A DNA stretch of 42,296 nt from Altererythrobacter sp. (GTDB lineage Bacteria > Pseudomonadota > Alphaproteobacteria > Sphingomonadales > Sphingomonadaceae): NCBI GenBank assembly GCA_013002295.1, contig JABDKI010000078.1:1-42296 (forward strand). Direction: 5' to 3'. This document shows, piece after piece, positions 10,368 to 18,487 of the stretch (its first letter is position 1; every line of letters begins with the position of its first letter). A program made the position numbers and the translations under genes. The notes beneath the pieces are model-generated. The model was not told where the DNA came from, did no database searches, and was given only the letters and a program-made list of their open reading frames with translations.

Positions 10368-11640
10368 TAAGCGCTTCACCCGCTATTTTGGCGCGGTCAA
10401 TACGGGTTCTTTCCGTATATCAGCGATGATCATGGGTCTCACCGAGGATGGTGAGTTGCAGGTTCTGGGGTCGGGCCACCGCGCATCCAACGGAATAAAG
10501 CGCGGCTATGTAACCGATATGGCGGCCGCCACCTACGCCATTCGTGACGCAGTGGAGCGCGCAGAAAAGAATGCTGGCACCAGTGTGCAGAGCGTTTGGG
10601 TGGGTTGCGCAGGGGCAGGGCTTGCGAGCCAGGTTTCCAAGGTCGAAATCGACATAAATGGTCGGCGGATCGAAGAAGAAGACATCGAACACCTGCTGAT
10701 AGCCGCACGTGACACAATTCAGCCGCACGGGCGGATGGTGTTGCATGCCCAGCCTGCCCATTACACGCTTGATGGAGCCCATGGTGTGGCGAACCCCAAA
10801 GGTCTTCATGCAGAGCGGCTGGGCGTCGATGTGCATGTTATGCTGGCGGATGGTGCGCCGGTGCGGAACCTCACCGAAGCGGTGCAGAACGCGCATCTGG
10901 ACGTCGAGGCCGTTGTCGCCGCGCCCTTGGCTGCTGGCTATGCCTGTTTGAGCGAGGAAGAGCGTGAGCTTGGTGTCGCGATGGTAGAGATCGGCGGAGA
11001 AGTGACCAATGTGGCGGTTTATGCGGGCGGCATGTTGCTCGGCCTGAAGGCGCTGCATTATGGCTCAGGCGACATTACAGATGCGATCGCATCGGCTTTT
11101 GGCATTCGCCGCTTTCAGGCGGAACGTCTAAAATGCGTATCCGGTTCAGCGATCGCAAGTCCAACCGATCACCGCGAAATGATTCCGGTAAACGGTCCGG
11201 GAGATGATCAGGCAGGGCCGGTTGCACGCGGTGCCGATGACAAGAACCGTATCGCCCGTGCAGAGCTTGTTTCGATCGTTACGCAGCATTTGTCGGGCCT
11301 GACCGATGAGATTGGTAAAGCGCTAAAATCAATGGGATTTACCGGCGCAAGTGGTGGGCAGGTCGTTTTGACCGGTGGCGGCTCTGAGCTTGCTGGCCTC
11401 GCAGAATTCACGCAAAGCGCATTGGGCATGCCGGTAAGGATTGGCAAACCTCCAGCACTTATAGGCTTACCTGAAGCGCATGCGACACCCGGTTTTGCTA
11501 CATTAGCGGGCCTGTGTCTCTATGCGGCCGATGATCCGATCGATATCCGCAGCGTTGGTGAGAGCCGCGCGCCGATTTCGCGCGTAGGACTGGGATTAGG
11601 TGTTGGCCGCTTGATACGGGCATTGAAAGAGAATTTCTAA
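10360..11640 (+). CDS. ftsA: FtsA, actin-like divisome protein
   Basis: Actin-family ATPase that tethers FtsZ to the membrane. From ATG 10360 (MTSKRFTRYFG) it has 426 residues, a normal length, and GGAG lies at 10344-10347. ATG 10339 and GTG 10336 are in frame and cannot be excluded. The phosphate-1 loop is AVNTGSFRISAMIMG, where the position usually occupied by Asp or Glu is Asn. GGEVTNVAVY and VVLTGGGSELAG are the phosphate-2 and adenosine motifs. The C-terminus GVGRLIRALKENF is the amphipathic membrane-targeting helix. Confidence 0.95.
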   Translation: MTSKRFTRYFGAVNTGSFRISAMIMGLTEDGELQVLGSGHRASNGIKRGYVTDMAAATYAIRDAVERAEKNAGTSVQSVWVGCAGAGLASQVSKVEIDINGRRIEEEDIEHLLIAARDTIQPHGRMVLHAQPAHYTLDGAHGVANPKGLHAERLGVDVHVMLADGAPVRNLTEAVQNAHLDVEAVVAAPLAAGYACLSEEERELGVAMVEIGGEVTNVAVYAGGMLLGLKALHYGSGDITDAIASAFGIRRFQAERLKCVSGSAIASPTDHREMIPVNGPGDDQAGPVARGADDKNRIARAELVSIVTQHLSGLTDEIGKALKSMGFTGASGGQVVLTGGGSELAGLAEFTQSALGMPVRIGKPPALIGLPEAHATPGFATLAGLCLYAADDPIDIRSVGESRAPISRVGLGLGVGRLIRALKENF

Positions 11641-11767
11641 GTTCAAATACGTAGGAAACGGGTCGGTTAACCACTGTGGATAAGGGACAATGCGCTATCA
11701 ACCGCGCAGCACCTTTGTGGCAATGTGAATCGCAAGGAAATGGGCCAATACGCCCGGAGGAAAACTG
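11641..11767 (+). promoter_or_regulatory. ftsZ leader with TTAACC motif, GANTC site and strong ribosome binding site
   Basis: This is the only sizeable gap in the dcw cluster (127 bp). It holds the palindrome GGTTAACC at 11665-11672, which contains a CtrA-type half site TTAACC. A CcrM-type GANTC site lies at 11727-11731, 37 bases upstream of ftsZ. A strong ribosome binding site CGGAGGAAA is at 11755-11763. In Caulobacter, ftsZ transcription is known to respond to CtrA and to GANTC methylation. Whether that applies here is inference, and no clear -35/-10 pair was found. Confidence 0.5.
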
Positions 11768-13414
11768 ATGAGTATCAATATCGGACCAGCTTCTAGCGAC
11801 GAGCTTCGCCCCCGGATCACTGTAGTCGGGATCGGCGGGGCCGGCGGAAACGCAATCGCCAACATGATCGAGTCCGAAATCGAAGGCGTCGATTTCATCT
11901 GTGCAAACACAGATGCGCAAGCGCTTGCGATGTCAAAGGCGGATGCTAAAATCCAGCTTGGGCCGGAAATTACCGGCGGCCTTGGTGCGGGCGCAAGACC
12001 CGAGGTTGGCAAGGCTGCAGCTGAAGAAACGGTCAAGGAAATCGAAGACGCGCTGGAAGGCGTGAACATGGTCTTTATCGCCGCCGGTATGGGCGGCGGC
12101 ACGGGTACTGGCGCCGCACCGGTCATCGCGGAAGCTGCACGGCGCAAGGGCGTGCTGACGGTTGGTGTCGTGACCAAGCCATTCTTGTTCGAAGGTACAC
12201 GCCGGATGCGCGCGGCCGAGGCTGGCATCGATGAGCTGCAAAAGCATGTTGATACGCTGATCGTGATTCCGAACCAGAACCTGTTCCTGATCGCTAAAGC
12301 AGAGACAACTTTCAAGGAAGCGTTCCAGCTGGCTGACGAAGTGCTGCAGCAAGGCGTGCGCTCGATCACCGATCTTATGGTTATGCCGGGCCTCATCAAT
12401 CTCGACTTTGCCGACGTTCGTTCTGTGATGAGCGAGATGGGCAAGGCGATGATGGGTACGGGCGAATCCGAAGGCGAGAATCGTGCGCTCGAAGCCGCAG
12501 AACGTGCGATTGCGAACCCGCTGCTTGACGGGGTCAGCATGCAAGGCGCCAAGGGCGTGATCATCTCGATCATTGGTGGCGAGGACATGAAGCTGCTCGA
12601 AGTGGATGAAGCAGCCAACCATATCCGTGAGCTGGTTGATGAAGATGCAAACATTATTTGGGGATCTGCGTTCAATCCAGACCTCGACGGCCAGATCCGC
12701 GTGTCTGTCGTCGCGACCGGTATTGATCAGAGCGCAATTTCGGCAACCACCGAGAGCGCTCCGATCAACTTGAGCGCATCGCGCCCGCCCAAGCGACCGG
12801 TCATTGCCCTGTCGGAAGAAGAGCCGGAAACCGTTGAAGAGCCGATCATCGATGAGCCACTGGAGCTCGCGATGGAGGCTGAGCCGGAAACAGAGCTATA
12901 CAGCGAAGCGGCAGAGGTTGAGGAGGCCGAACCCGCTATAGAGCCCTTCGATCTAACCGGTATGCAAGTCGGCGACGATATGGGTGTGAGCGAGGAGGAC
13001 GATGACGTCGATGGCATTGTCGATCCGCTTGCGGGCATGCGTAATGAGGAGAATGATCCTTACGCCGATGATGTGGCTGATGAGCTTGCTGAAGAAGCGC
13101 CCCTCGATTTGACATCTGAAGCCTCGCCAGAACCAAGCGAAGGTCCTGCATTTGCTCCTGCTCCGCCTGAGGGATCAGGTGGTGACACATCAGAAACGGG
13201 ATCTTCCGGCGGAAGCGGTAGTGATGGCGGTTCCGGCGGAGGCGCTGCACCAGCTGCAGCGTCCGGCGGCGGAAGCACACTGTTTGAGCGCATGGCAAAT
13301 CTGTCACGCGGAGCCAGCGATTCTGATAGTGATGAGGACGATGACGAGGATGACGACGAGGGCGGTTCTTCGCTCAGCATCCCGCGTTTCCTGGGCCGTC
13401 AGAACAACCAGTAA
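11768..13414 (+). CDS. ftsZ: FtsZ, tubulin-like division GTPase
   Basis: Cytoskeletal GTPase forming the Z-ring. The 548 residues include an N-terminal GTPase domain with [10 protein letters not shown] (21-30) and the tubulin signature GGGTGTGAA (109-117), and a T7 loop containing [11 protein letters not shown]. After about residue 320 comes an unusually long linker, first Glu/Asp-rich, then Gly/Ser-rich, then a run of Asp/Glu. It ends in the conserved peptide [11 protein letters not shown] that binds FtsA and other partners. The start follows CGGAGGAAA closely. Alphaproteobacterial FtsZ often has such long linkers. Confidence 0.98.
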   Translation: MSINIGPASSDELRPRITVVGIGGAGGNAIANMIESEIEGVDFICANTDAQALAMSKADAKIQLGPEITGGLGAGARPEVGKAAAEETVKEIEDALEGVNMVFIAAGMGGGTGTGAAPVIAEAARRKGVLTVGVVTKPFLFEGTRRMRAAEAGIDELQKHVDTLIVIPNQNLFLIAKAETTFKEAFQLADEVLQQGVRSITDLMVMPGLINLDFADVRSVMSEMGKAMMGTGESEGENRALEAAERAIANPLLDGVSMQGAKGVIISIIGGEDMKLLEVDEAANHIRELVDEDANIIWGSAFNPDLDGQIRVSVVATGIDQSAISATTESAPINLSASRPPKRPVIALSEEEPETVEEPIIDEPLELAMEAEPETELYSEAAEVEEAEPAIEPFDLTGMQVGDDMGVSEEDDDVDGIVDPLAGMRNEENDPYADDVADELAEEAPLDLTSEASPEPSEGPAFAPAPPEGSGGDTSETGSSGGSGSDGGSGGGAAPAAASGGGSTLFERMANLSRGASDSDSDEDDDEDDDEGGSSLSIPRFLGRQNNQ

Positions 13415-13442
13415 TTCGGCTCGTCTCACCGCGCTGTTGTTG

Positions 13443-13492
13443 CAAGGTTCACATGCGCCCGCGTAGTGCAGCGCTTTCTGATGTGAACCTTG
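13443..13492. repeat. Perfect 12-bp inverted repeat between ftsZ and the SPOR gene
   Basis: CAAGGTTCACAT at 13443-13454 and its exact reverse complement ATGTGAACCTTG at 13481-13492 are separated by 26 bases. The right arm ends 13 bases before the next ATG. No U-tract follows, so it is not a standard intrinsic terminator. It could be a stabilising 3' stem for ftsZ mRNA, an operator, or a structure affecting initiation of the next gene. Confidence 0.8.
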
Positions 13493-13505
13493 TTAGGGCT
13501 ATGTG

Positions 13506-14840
13506 ATGGCTGTCCTCACCTACCTTCGCGTGCTTGCTGTGACCGCCCTTCCGGTTTTGGCCGTCCCGGCCAACGCTCAGCAAAGCTCATCGCGAGAGGT
13601 TTCGCAGGCCTTGCCTTCGGCTGAAGTCCAGGCATTGCGCAACGCATTACAGCGACTGGCGCGGCAGCCTCAAAGCGCTCAGGCATTGGTGGATGCAGGC
13701 GATGCATCGCTCGCACTGAATGATTATAGCGCTGCGGAAGGGTTTTACGCGCGCGCACTCCAGCTATCGCCTAATTCCGCAGCAGCCAAGCTTGGTCTGG
13801 CCTCCGTCTATCTGAAAACGCGGCAACCGGTAAAGGCGCTACAAATGTTTGCCGAAGCAGAGCGTGCGGGTGCGTCTGTCGATGCGATTCTGGGTGATTG
13901 GGGATTGGCGCAGGATCTGGTGGGCAATAACGAACTTGCGCAACAAAGCTACCGCACGTTCTTGGCAAGGGGCAATGACGACGAAGTTACGCGTCGTTTG
14001 GCGATAAGCCTCGCAATCGCCGGTCAGCGCGATGAGTTTGAGGCCGCTCTGCGCCCGCTTCTTGCGAGGCAAGATCTCGCGGCGTTCAGAGCGCGCGCGT
14101 TTGGTCTCGCCATACTTGGTGACACCGATCAAGCGGCAAGGCTGGCCAATCAGCTGCTGCCGCCCGATCTGTCCAGCCGCATGGCCCCCTATTTTGAATT
14201 CATGCCGCGCCTGACCAAATCGCAGCAGGCGGCGGCCGCGAATCTGGGCATTTTCCCGCGTGCAGCCCAAATTGGCCGCGATGATCCGCAAATGGCGAGT
14301 TTGGGCCGCGACGAAGATCCGCGGATGGCCCGGGTAGATGAACGGCTTGCTCCGCGCGGAGCTCCGCTTGGAACGAGGGTTGATAACTCGCCACCTGAGC
14401 CCAGCGGCGAAAGCAGGCTTGCGCGCATTGCACGTGAGCAGGCTTCGGTTGCAGATGCGTTTTCAGGATTTATCGCGCCTGAGGAGCTTCCCGCAGCAAC
14501 GTCTGATGGGGCAGTCGACATTTCCACGATCGAGATTCCGCGCGAACAAACCAAACCAGAACCTCCGCAGCATCCCAGCCGTCACTGGGTGCAAATGGCG
14601 ACAGGACGCGATATCGGCGCATTGCGATTCGATTGGCGCCGGATGATGCGGCGCGCACCGGAGTTGCTCGACGGGCGTGAGGCCTACACCACGCGTTGGG
14701 GGCAGGCGAACCGGCTTTTGACCGGGCCCTTCGCTTCACGAGACGATGCCAGGCAATTGGTCCGTGACCTGCGGCGTCAGGGTTTTGACAGCTTCAGCTA
14801 CACTAGCCCCGAAGGCGAAAAGATTGATATTATTCAGTAG
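13506..14840 (+). CDS. TPR and SPOR domain envelope protein
   Basis: Predicted exported protein of 444 residues. An N-terminal signal peptide ends near PANAQQ (about residue 25). TPR-like helical repeats cover about 40-200 (ALVDAGDASLALNDYSAAEG, YARALQLSPNSAAAKLGLA). A low-complexity linker follows, and a C-terminal SPOR domain covers about 360-444, ending FDSFSYTSPEGEKIDIIQ. SPOR domains are known to bind denuded glycan strands at the septum, so a role in septal wall synthesis is inferred from the domain and the position after ftsZ. A GTG at 13503 would add one residue. Confidence 0.85.
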   Translation: MAVLTYLRVLAVTALPVLAVPANAQQSSSREVSQALPSAEVQALRNALQRLARQPQSAQALVDAGDASLALNDYSAAEGFYARALQLSPNSAAAKLGLASVYLKTRQPVKALQMFAEAERAGASVDAILGDWGLAQDLVGNNELAQQSYRTFLARGNDDEVTRRLAISLAIAGQRDEFEAALRPLLARQDLAAFRARAFGLAILGDTDQAARLANQLLPPDLSSRMAPYFEFMPRLTKSQQAAAANLGIFPRAAQIGRDDPQMASLGRDEDPRMARVDERLAPRGAPLGTRVDNSPPEPSGESRLARIAREQASVADAFSGFIAPEELPAATSDGAVDISTIEIPREQTKPEPPQHPSRHWVQMATGRDIGALRFDWRRMMRRAPELLDGREAYTTRWGQANRLLTGPFASRDDARQLVRDLRRQGFDSFSYTSPEGEKIDIIQ

Positions 14841-14981
14841 TATATAAGTTGTTCACTGCTTTCTTTGCACAAGCTTTGAACAAGCCAGTCGCGTTCTCCC
14901 CAAGAGCTGACATCGCGCCCATTGCATTCAAAGCAGGGACAAGTGCAATCAGCACTCGATGCGAAGTGAAAGCCCCAATTC

Positions 14982-15488
14982 ATGAGAGCCCGCGAAGTCG
15001 AATATGGCACCGGTGACGATGCTGCCCCGGTAGAGATGCTGGCAGCATTGTTCGATGCGCGCGGCTGGGCGTGCGAGATCACCAGTGAAGACGAAATCGC
15101 TGGCGAGGTGCAAGGCAGCTGGGCGAAGTACCAGATCAAGGCAATCTGGCGCAGCGAAGACAATGTGCTGCAACTGCTTTGCCTGCCTGAAATTCGGGTG
15201 TCTGAGGACAAGAACCGGGCGGCCTATGAGCTGCTCGCCATGGTCAATGAGCAAGTTTGGCTTGGCCATTTTGATATCTGGTCCAACGGCAATGTCCTGC
15301 TCTACCGACATGGCGCATTGCTGGGCGACGAAGGGTTGCTCAGTATTCAGCAGGCCCAGGCCTTGATCGAAACGGCGATTGACGAATGCGACCGCTTCTA
15401 TCCTGCATTTCAGTTTGTGTTGTGGGGCGACAAAAGCCCGCGTCAAGCCTTGGAGAGCGCGTTGGTCGACGCGGCCGGCGAGGCTTGA
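14982..15488 (+). CDS. YbjN domain-containing protein
   Basis: Soluble 168-residue protein resembling the YbjN family, which has a fold like type III secretion chaperones. Characteristic stretches are VEMLAALFDARGWACEI near the start, YELLAMVNEQVWLGHFDIW in the middle, and ALIETAIDECDRFYPAFQFV near the end. No signal peptide or membrane segment is visible. It lies 31 bases before proC and is probably co-transcribed with it. The biochemical function is not known. E. coli YbjN has been linked to motility and stress phenotypes, which may not carry over. Confidence 0.8.
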   Translation: MRAREVEYGTGDDAAPVEMLAALFDARGWACEITSEDEIAGEVQGSWAKYQIKAIWRSEDNVLQLLCLPEIRVSEDKNRAAYELLAMVNEQVWLGHFDIWSNGNVLLYRHGALLGDEGLLSIQQAQALIETAIDECDRFYPAFQFVLWGDKSPRQALESALVDAAGEA

Positions 15489-15519
15489 GCGCGCGCGCGC
15501 CTGCTGTAAACGTGGCTCC

Positions 15520-16317
15520 ATGAAGATTCTGATCTACGGATATGGCAAGATGGCCGGCGCGATGGTCGATGGCTGGTTGCGAGCCGGTATGGATGCGTGT
15601 GACATCACCGCTTATAATCCACGGCACAAGGATTGCGCCGATGGCGTGACATTGACAACCCAGCAACCTGAGGGCGAATTCGATGCCGTGGTGCTTGGCT
15701 TCAAGCCGCATATGCTGGGCGACATAGCGCCGGGAATGCAGGCAATTGCCGGTCCTAACACGCTGGTTCTATCGATCCTGGCAGGTGTCACACTGGCGCA
15801 GCTTGATGCGGCGTTTCCCGATGTAAAGGCCAATGTGCGCTTCATGCCCAATCTTGCCGTTGCGCTAGGAAAATCGCCCAATGTGCTGGCCGCGCGCGAC
15901 CTTTCCGATTCAGACAGAGCGGCCGTGACGGAACTGGCGGCCAAGCTGGGCACGGCCCAATGGCTAGCGGATGAGGCCCTGTTCGATCTTGCAACTGCGC
16001 TGGCCGGATCTGGTCCTGGCTTCGTCTATCGCTTTATCGATGCACTGGCAGAGGCAGCAAGCGAATTGGGTCTACCAGCCGATATGGCAGGCCGGCTTGC
16101 GACAGCGGTGGTTGACGGAGCCGGGTCTTTGGCCGGCGATTCAGACTTCACCCCCGATGAACTGGCTGACCGGGTTGCCAGCCCCGGCGGCATGACTCGC
16201 GAGGGTCTGAATGTGCTTGATGAGAACAAAGTTCTGAAATCGCTGCTATTTCACACTCTGAAAGCCACGGCCGATCGCGGCACGGAACTGTCAAGAATGG
16301 CCGGAAAACAGCCTTAA
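15520..16317 (+). CDS. proC: Pyrroline-5-carboxylate reductase
   Basis: NAD(P)H-dependent enzyme for the last step of proline synthesis. From the ATG at 15520 (MKILIYGYGKMAGAM) it has 265 residues, the normal length. Longer in-frame starts lie inside the YbjN gene and lack conservation. The Rossmann motif GYGKMAG is at 7-13. The family signature is near the C-terminus (VASPGGMTREGLNVL), with ALAGSGPGFVYRFIDALAEA in between. The proline pathway gene proB also lies in this window, at 21552, but not adjacent. Confidence 0.95.
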   Translation: MKILIYGYGKMAGAMVDGWLRAGMDACDITAYNPRHKDCADGVTLTTQQPEGEFDAVVLGFKPHMLGDIAPGMQAIAGPNTLVLSILAGVTLAQLDAAFPDVKANVRFMPNLAVALGKSPNVLAARDLSDSDRAAVTELAAKLGTAQWLADEALFDLATALAGSGPGFVYRFIDALAEAASELGLPADMAGRLATAVVDGAGSLAGDSDFTPDELADRVASPGGMTREGLNVLDENKVLKSLLFHTLKATADRGTELSRMAGKQP

Positions 16318-16347
16318 GCAGTTGCAAGGAATGCAATCCGGTTTTGC

Positions 16348-16376
16348 TTGAAAATTGCACGCAAACACCCGATATT
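16348..16376 (+). promoter_or_regulatory. Candidate sigma-70-type promoter for the Bax-inhibitor gene
   Basis: TTGAAA at 16348-16353 and GATATT at 16371-16376 are separated by exactly 17 bases. This places a start of transcription near 16383, about 47 bases before the ATG at 16430. The pair is a reasonable match by eye and has no experimental support. Confidence 0.45.
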
Positions 16377-16429
16377 TGACCAGATGGCGCTGAATGTGCG
16401 CCCGATTTATTATCGGAGTGACGATTACA

Positions 16430-17170
16430 ATGGCTGATTGGAACGAACCCCGGAGCATGGAGCAGCAGGAGGCGGCTTTCACTGGTGCGTCCGTACCGCG
16501 CTCAGGGACTGTGTTTGACGCAGGGCTGCGCAAGCACATGCTCTCGATCTACAACTATATGACCTCAGGCATCTTGCTGACTGGCGTAGTCGCGCTGCTG
16601 ACCGCGAACACAGGCTTGGTCTACAGCTTTGTTGGCTCGCCGCTGATGTGGCTCATTATGCTTTCGCCACTGGCGATTGTGTTTGCAATGAGTTTTGGCG
16701 CGAACCGTTTTAGCAGAGGAACGCTCCAGATCATGTTCTGGGGCTTTGCGACTTTGATGGGTCTTTCCATGTCGACTATCTTCTTGGTCTATACGCAGGG
16801 ATCGATCGCGACGACATTCTTTGCAACCGCTGCGGCCTTCGCGGGGCTTAGCCTGTTCGGCTACACCACCAAAAAGGATCTCACCGGCATGGGCAGCTTC
16901 CTGATCATGGGTGTGGTCGGCCTGATCGTGGCGATGCTTCTCAACCTCTGGCTGCAGTCACCCGCGTTGATGTGGGCGGTAAGCTTCATCGGCGTGCTGA
17001 TCTTTGCTGGTCTGACAGCCTATGACACACAGCGTTTGAAGAACCAGTATACGCAGCTGCGCGGAACAGACTTTGCTGGCAAAGCTGTGATCCTTGGAGC
17101 GTTGAGCCTGTATCTGGATTTCATCAACATGTTCCAGTTCCTGCTCTCTTTCATGGGGTCGCGCGAGTAA
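16430..17170 (+). CDS. Bax inhibitor-1/YccA family membrane protein
   Basis: Polytopic membrane protein of 246 residues with a polar N-terminal tail of about 45 residues and about seven hydrophobic segments. The end, GALSLYLDFINMFQFLLSF, is the well-conserved C-terminal signature of the BI-1/TMBIM family, and LTAYDTQRLKNQY precedes it. Some bacterial members conduct or leak calcium. The E. coli member YccA modulates FtsH. The role here is unknown. The start at 16430 (MADWNEPRS) has CGGAG at 16414-16418. An upstream GTG at 16394 is in frame but less likely. Confidence 0.9.
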   Translation: MADWNEPRSMEQQEAAFTGASVPRSGTVFDAGLRKHMLSIYNYMTSGILLTGVVALLTANTGLVYSFVGSPLMWLIMLSPLAIVFAMSFGANRFSRGTLQIMFWGFATLMGLSMSTIFLVYTQGSIATTFFATAAAFAGLSLFGYTTKKDLTGMGSFLIMGVVGLIVAMLLNLWLQSPALMWAVSFIGVLIFAGLTAYDTQRLKNQYTQLRGTDFAGKAVILGALSLYLDFINMFQFLLSFMGSRE

Positions 17171-17219
17171 CCGCTCATGTCTTGCGATCGTCTGGTCGCA
17201 TAAAGGACTCAATTCAACG

Positions 17220-17258
17220 ATGCCCGAGGTGCCCTGTGCATCTCGGGCATTTTCTTTG
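17220..17258 (+). terminator. Intrinsic terminator after the Bax-inhibitor gene
   Basis: ATGCCCGAG (17220-17228) pairs exactly with CTCGGGCAT (17242-17250). The stem extends inward by G-U, U-A and G-C pairs and closes on a loop of about 7 bases. It is followed by TTTTCTTT, a good U-tract. Confidence 0.88.
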
Positions 17259-17365
17259 CTGCATTTGAGCGATATGCCTACGCGATAATTAACTTTCGGG
17301 ATTCAGGCGCGGTTAGGGATCGCTTTTGTAGCTTGCTCGGAAGGACAGCGAGAGGGACGCGAAAA

Positions 17366-18097
17366 ATGAGCCAGTCTGGCATTGTGAAGATCAAGATCGT
17401 CGCCATTGCAGTTGCTAGCGCGACACTGGCTGCTTGTGGAACGGCAGCTCCGCCGCCACCGCCGGTCGTGGTCGCTCCCCCACCTCCACCGCCCATCGTG
17501 ATTCCGCCGCGCCCAACAGCACCTGCTGGTGCATTCGCAACCATGGCGATCCCGCAGATGGCTGCAGACGGTGTTCGCCAGACCGTTAACTACGGGATTT
17601 CTGACGAGCAAAGGCTTTGGAATGTCCGTTCGGGCCTAAATGTTGCTGCGCTTAATTGCCGTAGCACGTCACACTTGGCACTGGCCGACAATTACAGCGC
17701 TTTCCTCAAGAAGCATCGCCGTCAACTATCGCGTACTAATCGCACTTTGGCATCACAATATCGCGCTGAGCATGGGCGCAGCTATCGCGATCAGCAAGAC
17801 GCATACATGACCCGCGTTTATAACTATTTTGCCTTGCCGCCTGCTTTGCCAGTTTTTTGCGACGTAGCCCATCAGATCGGGCAGGAAATCGTAGATGTTC
17901 CCGCCGGCCAATTGCACGTTTTTACTGAGACTGCCTTGCCGCGGATGGAAGCGGTCTATGAAGAGTTTTTCTCCTCTTACGAGCAATATCGCGTCGATTT
18001 GGCAGCGTGGGAAGCGCAATATGGCCCGAACAGAAGCCCGGTCACGCTTGAAGCCAATTATGGCCCGCCGCAGAGCGCCGCCGCGCAGAACAACTGA
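17366..18097 (+). CDS. Putative proline-rich lipoprotein of unknown function
   Basis: 243 residues with a type II signal peptide: a basic N-terminus, a hydrophobic core and the lipobox LAAC (cleavage before the Cys), so probably anchored in the outer or inner membrane. After the Cys come two polyproline runs (about 40-70). The rest is a mostly helical domain of about 170 residues with a pair of Cys (NCRST and VFCDV) that could form a disulfide. A GAGAGGGA-type ribosome binding site lies about 10 bases before the ATG. No family was recognised. It is flanked by terminators on both sides, so it is a single-gene unit. Confidence 0.8.
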   Translation: MSQSGIVKIKIVAIAVASATLAACGTAAPPPPPVVVAPPPPPPIVIPPRPTAPAGAFATMAIPQMAADGVRQTVNYGISDEQRLWNVRSGLNVAALNCRSTSHLALADNYSAFLKKHRRQLSRTNRTLASQYRAEHGRSYRDQQDAYMTRVYNYFALPPALPVFCDVAHQIGQEIVDVPAGQLHVFTETALPRMEAVYEEFFSSYEQYRVDLAAWEAQYGPNRSPVTLEANYGPPQSAAAQNN

Positions 18098-18117
18098 TCC
18101 GTACCCGGGGCAATTTA

Positions 18118-18150
18118 GGGGCGCTGTGCAATCTTGCACCGCGCCCTTTT
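18118..18150 (+). terminator. Intrinsic terminator after the proline-rich lipoprotein gene
   Basis: GGGCGC (18119-18124) pairs with GCGCCC (18141-18146). Inside it, after one mismatch, GTGCAA (18126-18131) pairs with TTGCAC (18134-18139). TTTT follows at 18147-18150. It is a long GC-rich stem with a U-tract. Confidence 0.9.
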
Positions 18151-18159
18151 GCTATCTAG

Positions 18160-18352
18160 AGCAAGCATAGCGAACCGGTAACGGGAATGCGGTGCGGGTG
18201 TTCTTCACTCAATTCCGCAGCTGTCCCTGCAACTGTAAGCGGCGAGCATTTGTTTCATGCGCCTGTTGATGAGGCGCTCCCACTGGATCTGAACCGATCT
18301 GGGAAGGGGAAGCAGAGGCACTGACCCGTGAGCCAGGAGACCGACCGGAGCG
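18160..18352 (+). ncRNA. Cobalamin (B12) riboswitch aptamer
   Basis: The aptamer hallmarks are present in order. GAACCGGTAACGGGAATGCGG spans about 18171-18191. The B12-box-like stretch GCTGTCCCTGCAACTGTAA starts at 18220. CACTGGATCT near 18281 is followed by CTGGGAAGG near 18299, and GTGAGCCAGGAGACCGACC runs 18328-18346. It lies between a terminator and a TonB-dependent receptor gene, the usual setting for B12 uptake control. The exact ends are approximate. Confidence 0.93.
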
Positions 18353-18387
18353 CGTCGTTCTAGCTTGGCTCAGGGATTGGTCCGGCG

Positions 18388-18419
18388 CGAAAACATCCAT
18401 GTGGATGGGCTTTCGTTTT
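18388..18419 (+). terminator. Terminator-like expression platform of the cobalamin riboswitch
   Basis: CGAAA (18388-18392) pairs with TTTCG (18411-18415), and CATCC (18394-18398) pairs with GGATG (18403-18407) around an ATGT loop. TTTT follows at 18416-18419. It lies just after the aptamer and 68 bases before the receptor ATG, so premature termination when B12 is bound is a plausible mechanism. Alternative pairing with the aptamer was not worked out. Confidence 0.65.
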
Positions 18420-18487
18420 GAGCGGCATTGTTGGGCCTTGTGGGGATCTCTCACGGGGACCTGTCGCTTTGAGACGGAGTATTTTTG

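Noticed and set aside
17206-17304. Two GANTC sites near the proline-rich lipoprotein gene
   Set aside because: GANTC is expected about once per 256 bases, and there is no supporting context such as a cell-cycle gene.
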